A DNA stretch of 64,000 nucleotides from Colius striatus (Eukaryota; Chordata; Aves; Coliiformes; Coliidae). Shown here piece by piece: positions 11,177 through 22,600 of the stretch (positions are counted from its first letter, which is position 1; each line of letters opens with the position of its first letter). The position numbers and the translations under genes were made by a program. Under the pieces are notes generated by a model that saw nothing but the letters and a program-made list of their open reading frames with translations, made no database searches and had not been told where the DNA came from. The DNA lies in contig NC_084759.1 of assembly GCF_028858725.1 (NCBI RefSeq), positions 87,969,389 through 88,033,388 on the forward strand, read 5' to 3'.

Positions 11177-12121
11177 GCTGGTTCCCCAGAAGGCTGTGCT
11201 GCCATTCAGTGGGATCTTGAGCCCTTCTCACTGGACCCACTCTGCCTAGGGAGCTGCCTGCTTTAAGATGTGCCAAGGAGGTCAGCAAAACCCTTCCCAC
11301 CTCAGACTCACCTATTACCACAACACTTTTTTTTGTGGTTTATGACAAATTCCCCCCTTTAGCCGTTTAGCCTTTCCTTTCAGCTTCAGGTACAGCTGAA
11401 ACCCCTGCTCTGCTAGTTGCAGCCTCCATAATAAAGGCCTTTCAAAAACATATGTGTTGGTGGGGAATCACAGGAGGAGTAAAACCAGTGACAAGTCTAA
11501 ACCTCCTGCTTTTTTCACATCTATAAGGACTTTGTTTCACATAGCAGAGGCCATTTTTCCTTCTGCTTCCACTGCCTCTGGAGGGCCCCTCAAACTCAAT
11601 TTCTTGGAGCAGGAATTCAAGCTGTCCAGGCCTAAGCTGCCGTAGCTTTGTGCACAGCCTCCAACCAACACAAGCACAACCCTTCCTCACTCAGCATCTC
11701 TTATCTTTCAGAGCAGAGGTGGGATGTTTCCTGTAATATCTATTATGCTGGGTCATTTCCCAAAAGAAGTTAATTACAGCTCAGGAAGAAAGTGAGGGGG
11801 TGGGAGTGCATGAGGAGAGCACCACACAGCAAAAAGGGTAGCACAGTACTGCATCTCAGGTGTACGATGGCCCCTGAGGCAAAGGTCAGTCTTAAAAACA
11901 CTCCCCCCACCCCAATGATTATCTACCTCCTGAACACCAAACCCTCAGTGGCCGTGGGAACATCTCAGGAAAAGCCTCATATCTTTGAAGTCAGGGTGAT
12001 TTTATCCAAATACAAACCTCTCAGTTACATTGCTTGCCATGATGGGTTTACACAGCAGCCACAGCTTTGTAACTACAGTCTGTAACTACATATGGACATA
12101 CAGTTCATATGTTTCAATGAC
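11177..12121. other. Intergenic, nothing recognised
   Basis: Nothing beyond short open frames; no known repeat or conserved exon supported. Confidence 0.45.
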
Positions 12122-12326
12122 ACATTAGGAAGAACTTTTTCACTGAGAGTGTTGTTAAGCATTGGAATGGGCAGCCCAGGGAGGTGGTGGAGTCACCATC
12201 CATGGAGATATTCAAAAGCCACATAGATGAGCTACTGAGGGACATGGTTTAATTTAGTGATGGGCCTGGCAGTGTGAGGTGAGTGGTTGGACTCAATAGC
12301 CTTAAAGGTCTTTTCCAGCCATAATT
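12122..12326 (+). repeat. CR1 LINE 3' fragment
   Basis: Contains GGAAGAACTTTTTCACTGAG, CAGCCCAGGGAGGTGGTGGA and TGGTTGGACTC in CR1 order. It is followed at 12,326-12,380 by A/T-rich imperfect repeats of AATGAACATAATG. Confidence 0.9.
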
Positions 12327-13856
12327 ATGTATATAATGAACATAATGAATATACAATGAACATAATGTATATAATGAATAGGTTTTTTTGAAACCCATTC
12401 TTACCTTAAAAACATCTACAATTCTGTGGTACATGGAAAATTTGGGCCAGGGGAACAACTCTAAACACGTCAGCTAGAAAAAACAGTATAGCACAACTTC
12501 TGAAGTGACACCTTTGACAGTTTATGATTAAACTTGATTAAAATGACCCAAATAGGCTCCTAGTATTCTATCTGCTATTTTTAATAGATTTTACTTTAAA
12601 GTGCCTACTAACTAAAGTAACTTTCCACTAATAATGAAGCTGAGCACATGCTTAGAGACAAACTATAACTCTCAAAGGGAAAACAGCTTCTAATGTTATG
12701 GAGCGTTGTTCTGTCTCTGATACTTACTATCAGAAGTTGTTTCCTGCGGTCCTTGTAGACCCAGTTAAAACATCTGCAGTCTTACAGGCAACCTGCAGTG
12801 TAAAGACAGCAAGTAATTTAAACTTGGTTTCAAGCAAAAACCCCCACAAATCTCACCTTGATTCAGCTCCTTGTCTGAGTATTTGCAAGGCTCAAAAAAA
12901 GCCTCTCCTCTCTTCTCTATGTTCAGAAAGCCTTTAACAAGACCGGGTTTTGTCATCTGGGAAGCCACAAAGTCTATTGCTGTTATATGGGATGGCTTTT
13001 TAGATAGTTAAAAGGTTGTGTTCCCATTTGACACCAGCCAACACTGCCATGCCAGATCTGTGGATCAGTTCAGAACTGCAATTTTCCTCTGTATAGTTCA
13101 ATTTCTCTCATGTTTGTCTCGCAGGCAGGTTTGGCAGAAACAATCTATAGGTACTGCAGGATGTAGAGTCACACTGCAGCACTTGTAGTGAAATATAGGG
13201 ACGACAAATCTCCTGCAACAATGAAAAATCTACAAATAGTCCTAACACAATAGGTATATAACATCTGGTTACCACAAAGCTGGACTGGACACACGGAAGG
13301 CTTAAAAGCTGCACTTCTAACACCCATGGCCATTTATTGGAAAGGAAGAAGTGTCACTGGTCAGAGGGAAAAGCTTCATTTCACTGGTAGTGTTCTCCTT
13401 AAAAATACAATTCTTTGGAAGAAAGGCTTAAAATGTGGTGCATGTTAAGGAGTGGTGTGCATAATGCAAAACAAATTTCAGTCTTCCCACAATCTCAGAT
13501 TGGGAATATCAGTTCACAACCATCTGTCACTAGTTGATGTATTTTTTCTCTGCTCTGTGGGGAGACACCTCCTTCCCCACTCCTTTTACTTTCAAGTGCT
13601 GAAGCTCTCAAGGAGGGGGAAGCCTTTGCCCGCATGTCAGAAAGCTGCTTTTAGGCATGACAATGCTCAGACCTTGAATCCAGCCTAGCAGCCAGCATAA
13701 CAACCACTCTTTTTCAGATGTACTCATATCACCTCTCCATTTGGAAACATCAGTTTAGTTGAGAAAAGATAGAAATACAAAATCTCTCCAACTGAGCGGC
13801 TGCAGCAGTGACATTTAAAGATTGTTGGGGTTTTCGCTCCAGTGGAGGAGTTTTGT
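12327..13856. other. Intergenic, nothing recognised
   Basis: A short A/T-rich imperfect tandem repeat at the left edge, otherwise unassigned sequence. Confidence 0.45.
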
Positions 13857-13934
13857 ATTGGTGAACCTGCTTCTGCAGAGCGGTTGGACTAGATGATCTC
13901 TAAAAGTCCCTTCCAATCCCTACCATTCTATGAA
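13857..13934 (+). repeat. CR1 LINE 3'-tail fragment
   Basis: About 80 bp: GGTGAACCTGCTTCTGCAG, GGTTGGACTAGATGATCTCT, ending ACCATTCTATG. Confidence 0.8.
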
Positions 13935-14553
13935 ACTCCATCACCATTCATTAGACACGCAGGCCAGAGAAGTTCTGACACAGCACCAATACCCAAACCC
14001 ACAGGTTCAAGGCTGAAATCTGAAGCGGACACCAGCCAAAAGATTATTTACAATGGCAAGAGCTTTGAGAGAGACTTGTTGGTTCATCTGGAAAGAAGAG
14101 CTGCGACAGTCGTAGGGGCAATGGGCAGCCTTCAAGCCAGTAAGGCAGGATAGAATACAGCCACCTAGAGACTTTCAAAATTAGTGTCAAAGATCCTTCA
14201 GCTGAGCAAGGAACTGACAGCACTCTGCAAAGGGATTGAGACACCACAGCGGAAAGCTGCCCTTGCATCAAGCCAGGAAACGGACTGACCCTAATCAAAA
14301 TTTGAGAACACTGATCCATTGAGGACAAACACTTAAATGACAGAGTAATTCCTAAGGATGGAAATCTTATTCAAGAGTCTTCAGTCATCGCTGACAAAGT
14401 TATCTATACCCACTCAATTCAAAAAGTTAAACGTGAGGGTTCTCTTTTGGATCAGCTTCTCCAGTTTCATGGTATACCGTTCACGCTCCCACCTTACCTG
14501 CCTTTACAATAACACAAATAAGAGTCTCTTATTATAGGTGTGTCTTTAACTGC
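13935..14553. other. Intergenic, nothing recognised
   Basis: Lies between a CR1 tail and a solo LTR; no feature supported. Confidence 0.4.
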
Positions 14554-15546
14554 TGTTCTGGTTTAGCAAGGAGCAGCTTTTGGCTTAGTAACAGGGGCAG
14601 CGGGTTGCAGTGAAGACCCAGTAAAGAGTTTGCAGACTCTCCCCCGGCTCCTGGGTTCAGACCCACCTCCGGCCCGCCTGGGCCAATCTGGCGCCTCTGC
14701 CATCACTATTTAGAGACGGGAATTTGAAGTGCTGGCAGGAGGTGTAAGAGTGATACAAGACGGAGGCGACCACAACGACCCTACAGCCAGAGAAGGAGGA
14801 AGGAAGGAGAAGCAATAGACCAGAGACCCCCCTGCAAGGCGTAGCGAGAATGCAAGCTGTGCCCCTGCAACCTATGGAGATCCGTGGCAGGACTGAGAGC
14901 CACCAGCAGCTCCATGTGAGTGAGCCCGGACGGGCGAGGGACTGTGTGGGGAGACGGCCATGGCCCAGGCCGTGCTGGAGAGCCTGTGTGCTGCAGAGCA
15001 GCCCCACACGAGAGGCAGAGAGGAGCTGCAGCCTTTGGAATAAGTGCATGTCGGAGCAGCCCGTGCAGGGCTGCCATGCGTGTGAGTTACCCCATGGACT
15101 TGCAAGGAGGACAGGTGGGGAGCCCACCTGCCCTGAGGAGGGACAAACGACAGAAGCTATCGCGAATAGACTGACTGAAACCCCCACTGCCTGCCCCCCT
15201 GAGCCGTTCAGGGGCAGAGGAGGTAAAAACCCTGGGATCAGGGCTCTGAGCCCGGGAAGAGGGGAGGTGTGGCAAGAAGGTGTTCTTAAAGGGCTAGTCA
15301 GACTCTTCATTGTTGTACCACTCTGTTGTTTTATTTTGGTTATGTTTTGAGGTTTTAAGGTTATGTTTTAGTTGATATTGCATTAAATTATTTTCTGTTT
15401 TCTTCCCCAAGCCGAGTAGCCTGCTCTGTTTTGTCCTGGACCTTAAGCGGCAATTAAGCCCTCCCTGCCCTTTGGCAGTTCTCAGCCTCTTCAGTACTTT
15501 AGGCTAATTGTGGTCTTTTGTTCCCTGATGGGCCTAAACCACGACA
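14554..15546 (+). mobile_element. Solo LTR of an endogenous retrovirus (about 1 kb)
   Basis: GC-rich element with inverted termini TGTTCTGGTTTAG and CTAAACCACGACA. It contains a TATA-like CTATTTAGA near 14,706 and a U/A-rich stretch (15,300-15,400) before a U5-like CCAAGCCGAGTAGCC. If the right end is placed at 15,549, flanks ACTGC and ACTAC form a 4-of-5 target-site duplication. Long open frames within it (for example 14,657-15,310 minus) are not genes. No internal viral sequence adjoins. Confidence 0.75.
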
Positions 15547-15549
15547 ACA

Positions 15550-15896
15550 ACTACAAATCCCACTATAGTTGAAAAAAAGCAACTTCTCCCCTTGCACTTT
15601 GCTTTTGGGATAGAACAGATGCAGTTCCTTATGAGTGTAAGAAATGAAGCACCGTTTTCAGTAACTAGTTGGTTAGTTATAAAACCAGGAATGCTAACAA
15701 ACTGCTTAGGACTTGGAACAAACCAAACCCACAGAATAAATAAATAAGATTTTGGGTTGTTTTTTAAGTTAGCAGCAGGTGTTTGTATGCAGAAACAAGA
15801 TCCCATACAGAGACAGCCAAGTAAGTGTGAATGCAAGAGATCTGGCCAGTGGCTAGAGCAGAGAGGAATAACGTTTAAGATGATATGACACCCAGT
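15550..15896. other. Intergenic spacer between solo LTR and MED14 3' end
   Basis: About 350 bp with no feature recognised; separates a plus-oriented LTR from the minus-oriented MED14 poly(A) site. Confidence 0.45.
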
Positions 15897-15915
15897 TTAA
15901 GATTTTTTAATCCAG

Positions 15916-15921
15916 TTTATT
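15916..15921 (-). promoter_or_regulatory. MED14: Distal poly(A) signal AATAAA of MED14
   Basis: Canonical hexamer on the minus strand within TTTAATAAACTGG, about 630 nt after the stop codon. Confidence 0.65.
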
Positions 15922-16319
15922 AAATATTGTTTTTTGGGGACATGTTTACAACAAGCCCAAATAAATTGTTTAAGGATTCAAAGCAGTCATATTAAAATAC
16001 AGCTTCAATATAAAGTTTGTCACAGTTTTACAGTATTCAAAAATGACAGACCTGCCTTAAAAAAAGACTATTACACCAAAACATAAGAAAAAAAAAAAAA
16101 CAAAACAGGAAAACAAAAAACCAAAACCAAACAAGTTTGGCATTTTCATAATCTTTATAGTATAAAACAGAATATTAAATCTATTACCAGCAAGCTGATA
16201 CCTCAAATCCATGACCTAGCTTCGAGTGTCTCCCATTAAAACACGCTATACAACAGCACTATACAAAAGTCGTGGTGAAACTCATTTGATGAAAGTGCAT
16301 CCCTGAAAAGTTTGCCAGT

Positions 16320-16325
16320 TTTATT
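16320..16325 (-). promoter_or_regulatory. MED14: Possible proximal poly(A) signal AATAAA of MED14
   Basis: A second canonical hexamer about 225 nt after the stop codon. Use would give a short 3' UTR. It could be unused. Confidence 0.4.
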
Positions 16326-16549
16326 ATAGTTAGCTCTTTTTTTTCTTAAAAAAAAAAAAAAGAAGTGAGATTAAAACGTCCTCTTTTAACCGAAGGCTTT
16401 CCTAGATAGAGACCTTTTTGTTTGTTTGGTGTTGGGGTTTTTTTTGTTCAGTGGGTGGGGTTTTTTTAGGGGGTGGGGTGTGATGGGGGACTTTCTGTGA
16501 AGGTTTTTTTGCCGTTTTGTCTCACTTTTCAGCCTTCTTTTAAAAGTGT

Positions 16550-16623
16550 CTAGGGACGCCCACCAGGGGGCAGCGTAAGATTAACCATCAGGTCACGAAC
16601 GGCCGCGAATATCGTGCATTCAC
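16550..16623 (-). CDS. MED14: MED14 exon 31, C-terminus and stop
   Basis: Residues 1424-1447 plus stop, reading [20 protein letters not shown] to the terminus GRP-TAG. Too short to stand out as an open frame; found from the conserved C-terminus and the CGTTGCAG acceptor. Confidence 0.95.
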
Positions 16624-19600
16624 CTGCAACGGGGAGAGAAACACACGTTAGAGCCGCCCCGCGTACCCCAGCGCCCTCCGCAGCCACCCCTCAACGCGAC
16701 CCCCACACCGACACGCCACTCGCCCAGCCCCTTCAAAGCCCCACTGCTTCCGAGGGTGGTCAGGATGGGGGAATGGGGACCTCGCAGGGAAGCCCTTGTG
16801 ATCGCTCTCGAGCGTCAGATTGAATAGAACAGATGGTTCTATGTTGTTCATTAAAAGCACGACTTAATCCCAACTGGCAACTAAGCACTTATAAAGAAAT
16901 CCCCCCACCCTGTCCCATTCTTTGAGTCAGAATCACACAGAATCTTAAGGGTTAGAAGGGACCTTGAAAGATCATCTAGTCCAACCCCCCCCGTCAGAGC
17001 AGGACCACCTCGAGTAGGTCACACAGGAACTCGTCCAGGTAGGTTTTGAATGTCCCCAGAGAAGGAGACTCAATAACCCACCTGGGCAGCCTGTTCCAGT
17101 GCTCTCTCACTCTCACTGTGAAGAAAGTCTTCCTTGTATTTCTTTGGAACCTCTTATGTTCCAGCTTATTTGTATTAAGAGCAGAACTATGCATTTTTTA
17201 AGACTCAAGTCTGAAACAGCCGTTTCAGATGTTTTCTGTCCTAAGCCTAATTTTGGAAATGTTTGTAATTCCAAGACTGGGCAAAAATCAGAAATCTCTT
17301 TCTTTCGACCAAATTGCTTTGGCTCTACCCTTGAGGTATAAACTGCAGAACAAAATTAAGGAGCAAATGTTTTTGTTTTGACAGCTGAGATCTAATATAG
17401 AGAGGAAAAACCAGGCACAGCTGTCTCGAGATCTGAATATCAGCATTTCTGGACAAAAACACACACACACATCCTGAAATTGCTTAAAAAAGTTAAAACC
17501 GACAGGATCAAAAGGGTTTTAATTAGAACAACAAATGGTGAAGTATTAGGCAGCTGTGACTTCCATCTACTGTTTCCTGGTAAAAGACTACAATTAATAG
17601 GCACTGTCTCATCCTGGTCACTGTGGGCTAAATTTTTCCTGCATATTTCAAGAAACACCAATTAGAAGACATTGAATTTTGATGCCGAGGAAGCAACAGC
17701 GTGAGCACAGAGATAAGAGCAGAGCTTGCTGGGATGCATTAATCCTAACTGCCAAACTAGGGACTCCCAAGATAATTTAGAGGCAATTCATTATCATATT
17801 AAAACTACAAATCTGGGCTAAACACCCTCCGCTGCATCACTGAAATTCAGACACTGGAAAATGTTTAGTTCTGAAGTGCTTTAAGAAATATCACATGAGT
17901 CTCTGGAACTCCTCTCTAAGGGTCACCTCCAGTATCTGTAGGGACTTTTATTTCTTTACCAGACTGATGTCCACTACGTAATGCAGGCTGTAGACTTACA
18001 GCTCAAGTTTACTGCTGTTATTCCAGGGAACTGATTCCATCTCTGTTCATGTCATTATTTCCCCAAAATAACTTTGTTTTCCCCCGCAATCAATCTCAAA
18101 GTGATCTCAGAAAGACAGCGTACTTGCAATGAGTCAGCGTTGTACTGTTAAACACAATATGTTTGCCCACAAATCTGAAAAGAAAACTCTGCCAAAAGAA
18201 CTTACTTTTCAGGCACTACCATTTTATTAAGAGGAAAATTAAGCCAAATACAAAATACTTCCTCACAAAGAGAGAAAGGTAAAAAAAGATACAGCCAAAA
18301 TGAGGCAACACCGATTACGGGTTACAATGAAAGTGCCAGTAATATCAGACGTGCACGGTGGGAAGCCCTGGTCCTTTCTGACTGAAGTGGTGAAAAATTC
18401 ACTTAAGCCAAGCACATTGCAATTAGTGCAGCAGCAGAGCTAACATAGGGAGGAAAATCCTGGGTACAGAGCAAAAACATCAGAACACAAAGGATATGCA
18501 TCGGGGATCTCCTGTGTACTGCTGTTGTAAAAGAAGTCTCCCAACTATCTACTTTCATCTGTTGGCTCTCTTTTCAATGGCAAAGAAAAGAAGGCATCTT
18601 GTTCTCTTTCAGCAGAGATAATAGTGGAAGTTTTGACAAGTAAGAAAACCATATTTCAAGCACCCTCAGGGAAGATTCTGCTTTGTTTAGATGGTGGAAA
18701 TAAATAAATACAGACAGAATCACTCATTCTTTCTACAAGTCAGAAGAAAGACTACCAGAAATGTCTTCTGCTTAGGTAGCTACATTATCCTTCACCTGGA
18801 TAAGGTCCTCCTTGGGGCCACAAACTCTTCACACAAGCTTTTTTTTTCCCCCCTGCTCCCTGTACTGCATTCCCAAATCACTGCAAAGCTTGTGTGACAA
18901 ACAAAAATTATCTATCCTCATCTATCTAATGACCATCAGAAGACACTTCTCTTGGGATATTCAGGAGCAGCTTTGACAATTGCTCCCTATGCTGCAATAT
19001 TTTGTGGAGGGTTTACCTTCAAGTACAACTTAGTGCAATAACAAACAGAAAAACAAGTATCTACTCTTCCCCACACTGGGGAAACTCAACGGGGAAGCAC
19101 CTTCCAAAAGAAGCACCTAAAGTTTAGTTAATATATCTTGAAATAAAAGTGCTACACAAACAACAGTCCTCTACCAGATACAGAAGTCTTACAGGCAACC
19201 CCACATGCCCTCAAGGCTACTCTCTCCTACTTTCCTACACTACTACTATATATTAAACAAAAAATGCATGTCACTTTCAATTTCATCACAATTTTCAGAA
19301 CTATAGGCATATCCACACTAATTTAAGATAAACACTGATCATGTGCTAGCAACTGAAATAAACCATCAAACATAGTTTAAAACTACTGCCTAACAACGAG
19401 ATCAGTAACTACACAGAATAGAATTCACCCTCTGGATTCACAACTTCACTCTGTTCACTGGGTTATTAGGAAAAGGCTTAGTCTTTTAGTTCTACTACAC
19501 TAGAACTGAAAGTTCTACTGTACTGTACTGAACTGAAAGTTCTGAAGAGGTATCTGTGAATTAAGACTCCAAACCACTGCTTGCAGACAACATGCTGCCT

Positions 19601-22600
19601 GAAGAACCTGCTGCTCTTGTTCAATGTTTCAGATATTTAAAAAAGAAAACAAAGGCGTGACAAACAAGAGGGAAAGCAAAGCACAACGTTGCTCACAGTA
19701 CACACTACCTGTGGGGCAATAAACATTCAGAACAATCTATTTAGCTCAAGCACTTCACAGCATGTTTGGTGGGCAGAACTGTATGCGCCTCTGTGAGTGT
19801 ACACGCTATCAAAGGAGCATGCAATTGTTCCAATTACTTTTAAATCATTCACAGCATGTGGACAAGTTCTGATAACTATTTCAACATCCCTTTATATCCT
19901 ACTGTTAAGCTCAGTAACTTCATAATTAACCATAAAAACAGACATTCGACCATAGCGTATTTCTTGTGGCCGATTCTGGGCCCATTTGCTAAAATGTAGT
20001 CCAGCAAGAGTTGGGCCAACACAAGGTGCAACCTATCACTTGGGCAGAACAGCAAAATCCAGTCTGAATCGTCAGGGTCACCTTCTGCTATGTTGCCAGT
20101 ACTTGCTATTAAGCTATCTATTGCCTGTCACATCAGGAGTTTGTGTCACTAAAGAAGTAAGAAACCAAGTTTAGTTTTACACTGGAGATTTGTCACAGGT
20201 GTCTGGGTGAAGAGAATATATCTACTGGACGTGTACAGTACCTGGTCGTGGTGAGTTCATTTCAGCAAACCTCTTTAGAATATTGCTAACCATCATTGGA
20301 GCAGCAACAGAAGAGTTCTGCTGCCTGGGAATGTCAGCCTGTTGCGTTGTACCCGAAGCCATATCATAAATAATTGGGACAATAATACTAACAGCTTCCT
20401 GTGGGACTGTTGTTTTCTGCGTTAGCTGGAGCTGCAGGAAAAAACCCAAACAGTGTGTTAAATTGCACAACCACATACTCCGGCACAACTTCCAAAGCAG
20501 TTAAAACACTTCAGGCCCACATACAGCATGCACTGCCACCCCTTCAGTTTTCAGACATCAGTTCTCTAACAGAGAAGTTATCAATTGACTGAAGACTATT
20601 TTCTTCTTAAAAGCACCCTACAGTGACCGTTGCCTCAGAGACGCCACCAATACAAATTTATTTGAAACACTTCATTCCTGCTCTCCTCTCCCAGCACCAC
20701 TAATGAGTGTTCTCACTTAACCTGGGTGGTTAGTGACTCAAAGAAGTATAAAACACCTAGAAGCCTGAAGATACTCGCAGCCCAGAGGGAATTGAACTTT
20801 ATCTGTTGTAAACATCTCTCCCAAGACAACAAAACAGGAAGATTTGCTGTGCTTTTACAGGAGGGAGAACAGGAACACTAACTGAGCTCATTACAAGAGA
20901 GACGCATGCAAATCTAGGCTTCCACGCGGCAGAACATCTTTAGCTATTACAGCTGTCAGAGCCAGCGTGCTGGTGTTTTGCTGCTAACCCGTGACGATTT
21001 CAAAGGTGCGTGGCCCACAAAAGGTTTAAAACAGGCAGCTCTACTTACAAAAAACAACATTTTGGATTTCAGCACGACAGCAGGTGTTCCTGGAGGCGCA
21101 ATTGGCGGGGCGCTGGGAGGAATTGTTAAACAAAACTGCACGTTCCATTTCAGCTGACTTGCCTGATCAGGGAACTGTTTAGAAAGAGGAGCACCACAGA
21201 AAGAACAGCAAAGGTCTCAGGTCAGTGACATACGTGGCTATGAACCAGTAATGTATAAGAAAGTCGAACGTGCCTCTCTAAGCTACGCTTGCAGACCTTG
21301 CCATGTTTAACCTAAGTCAGAATAACTCTAAAAGAATGGAGCAGAGAGTTAACAAGAATATTAACACTAAAAACTCTGGCCAGCCTACACATGGGCCTAT
21401 TGTGCGGTAACGTGCGTGCAGTTTCTCCAAATCATCAGCTTAAGAGCAGACATTTTAGGAATTTCCAGGAGAACTAGTAGTAAAACGAAAACTTCTCATA
21501 ATAACATTACATAACCTGAATGGTAGAATATATAATTACATAACCATAGAATGGTAGAATATATGTATTTATTTAGAGTAATTAATTTGTTTATAGATAA
21601 AGATACACTGCCTTTTAAAAAAACATGTAATAACTGAAGTTGGGTGAACTCAGTAGAACGGTTAACTTACCAGCTCAAGTTTCATGATGTGGACGCAGTC
21701 CCTGAGGATATGCGTTGGAGCCCCTAGTAATTTTGTGAAGGCTATTAGGGTGTTTGCTTTAAAAGGTGGTCCTGCAACCTAAAGACAAGACTCTATTTAG
21801 CATTGCTTCTTTAGATAATAGCTATATCATTTAACATAGTAACCAGCATGCACAGCTGTTACTTTTATATTTTACAGCCCTTACACGTGCCAGTGAAAGT
21901 CATCAATATCACGCGAAACACCACCAGAGGTTAAAAGATTTAAACACTAATGATTTGAGTACACACCCTTGTTTCAAAGAACTTCTCCAAAACCTGTAAC
22001 TCCTCTGATTTCCACTGTCCTGTATTTTCAGGTGTTACTTTCAGTTGCAAGGTCTGGTTGGTTTTGGGATTGAGAGCAACCCTACACTTCAGTGCCTCCG
22101 TCTTAAACATAATTACGCCCGGTTCATTGGAGTTTAATAACTGTAGCTGCATAAAAAGAAGAGTCACAGTCAGTCATTCAATAAATGCATGAACACACAA
22201 ACACACACCCCTCCTCCTTTTCTCCCAAGACTCTAGGGATCAATCTACCCTCCTTCCAGAAACATCTGATGTTTCTATACAGGTAAAACTGCTTTAAGAA
22301 TGAAGCTTATGCGAGATTTGGCTTCCTTCTCTGTCACTGAATCAATGCCTAAGAAATGAAGAGCCACACATTGTCTGTCCCAAACTCTAAAGCAACATTC
22401 CTAACTGTGTAGTTCAGTAACTAACTGCTTGGGCCCTCCTGCCAAATAGTGGCATCCAACAGTAACCCTGTGGCTCTTGTAGTTAACCCCCAATGGACAT
22501 GCTGAACTCACAGGAGCCATGGCACGTGAAAATCTGGTTATCATCTTGCTATCCTATCAGTTATCAAATTCCCCCCGACCAAACGGGCTTTCCACTTCTA

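Larger units (their letters stand above)
15897..16549 (-). other. MED14: MED14 3' UTR (inferred)
   Basis: A/T-rich sequence follows the stop codon on the minus strand, with no splice signal I trust, to a canonical AATAAA at 15,916-15,921. The cleavage point is inferred at about 15-25 nt beyond it. The segment contains a C-rich block (16,431-16,490 in mRNA sense) and an A-run near 16,090. Confidence 0.7.

Noticed and set aside
14657..15310. 217-codon minus frame and a 166-codon plus frame
   Set aside because: Both lie within the GC-rich solo LTR and show no retroviral or host protein similarity.
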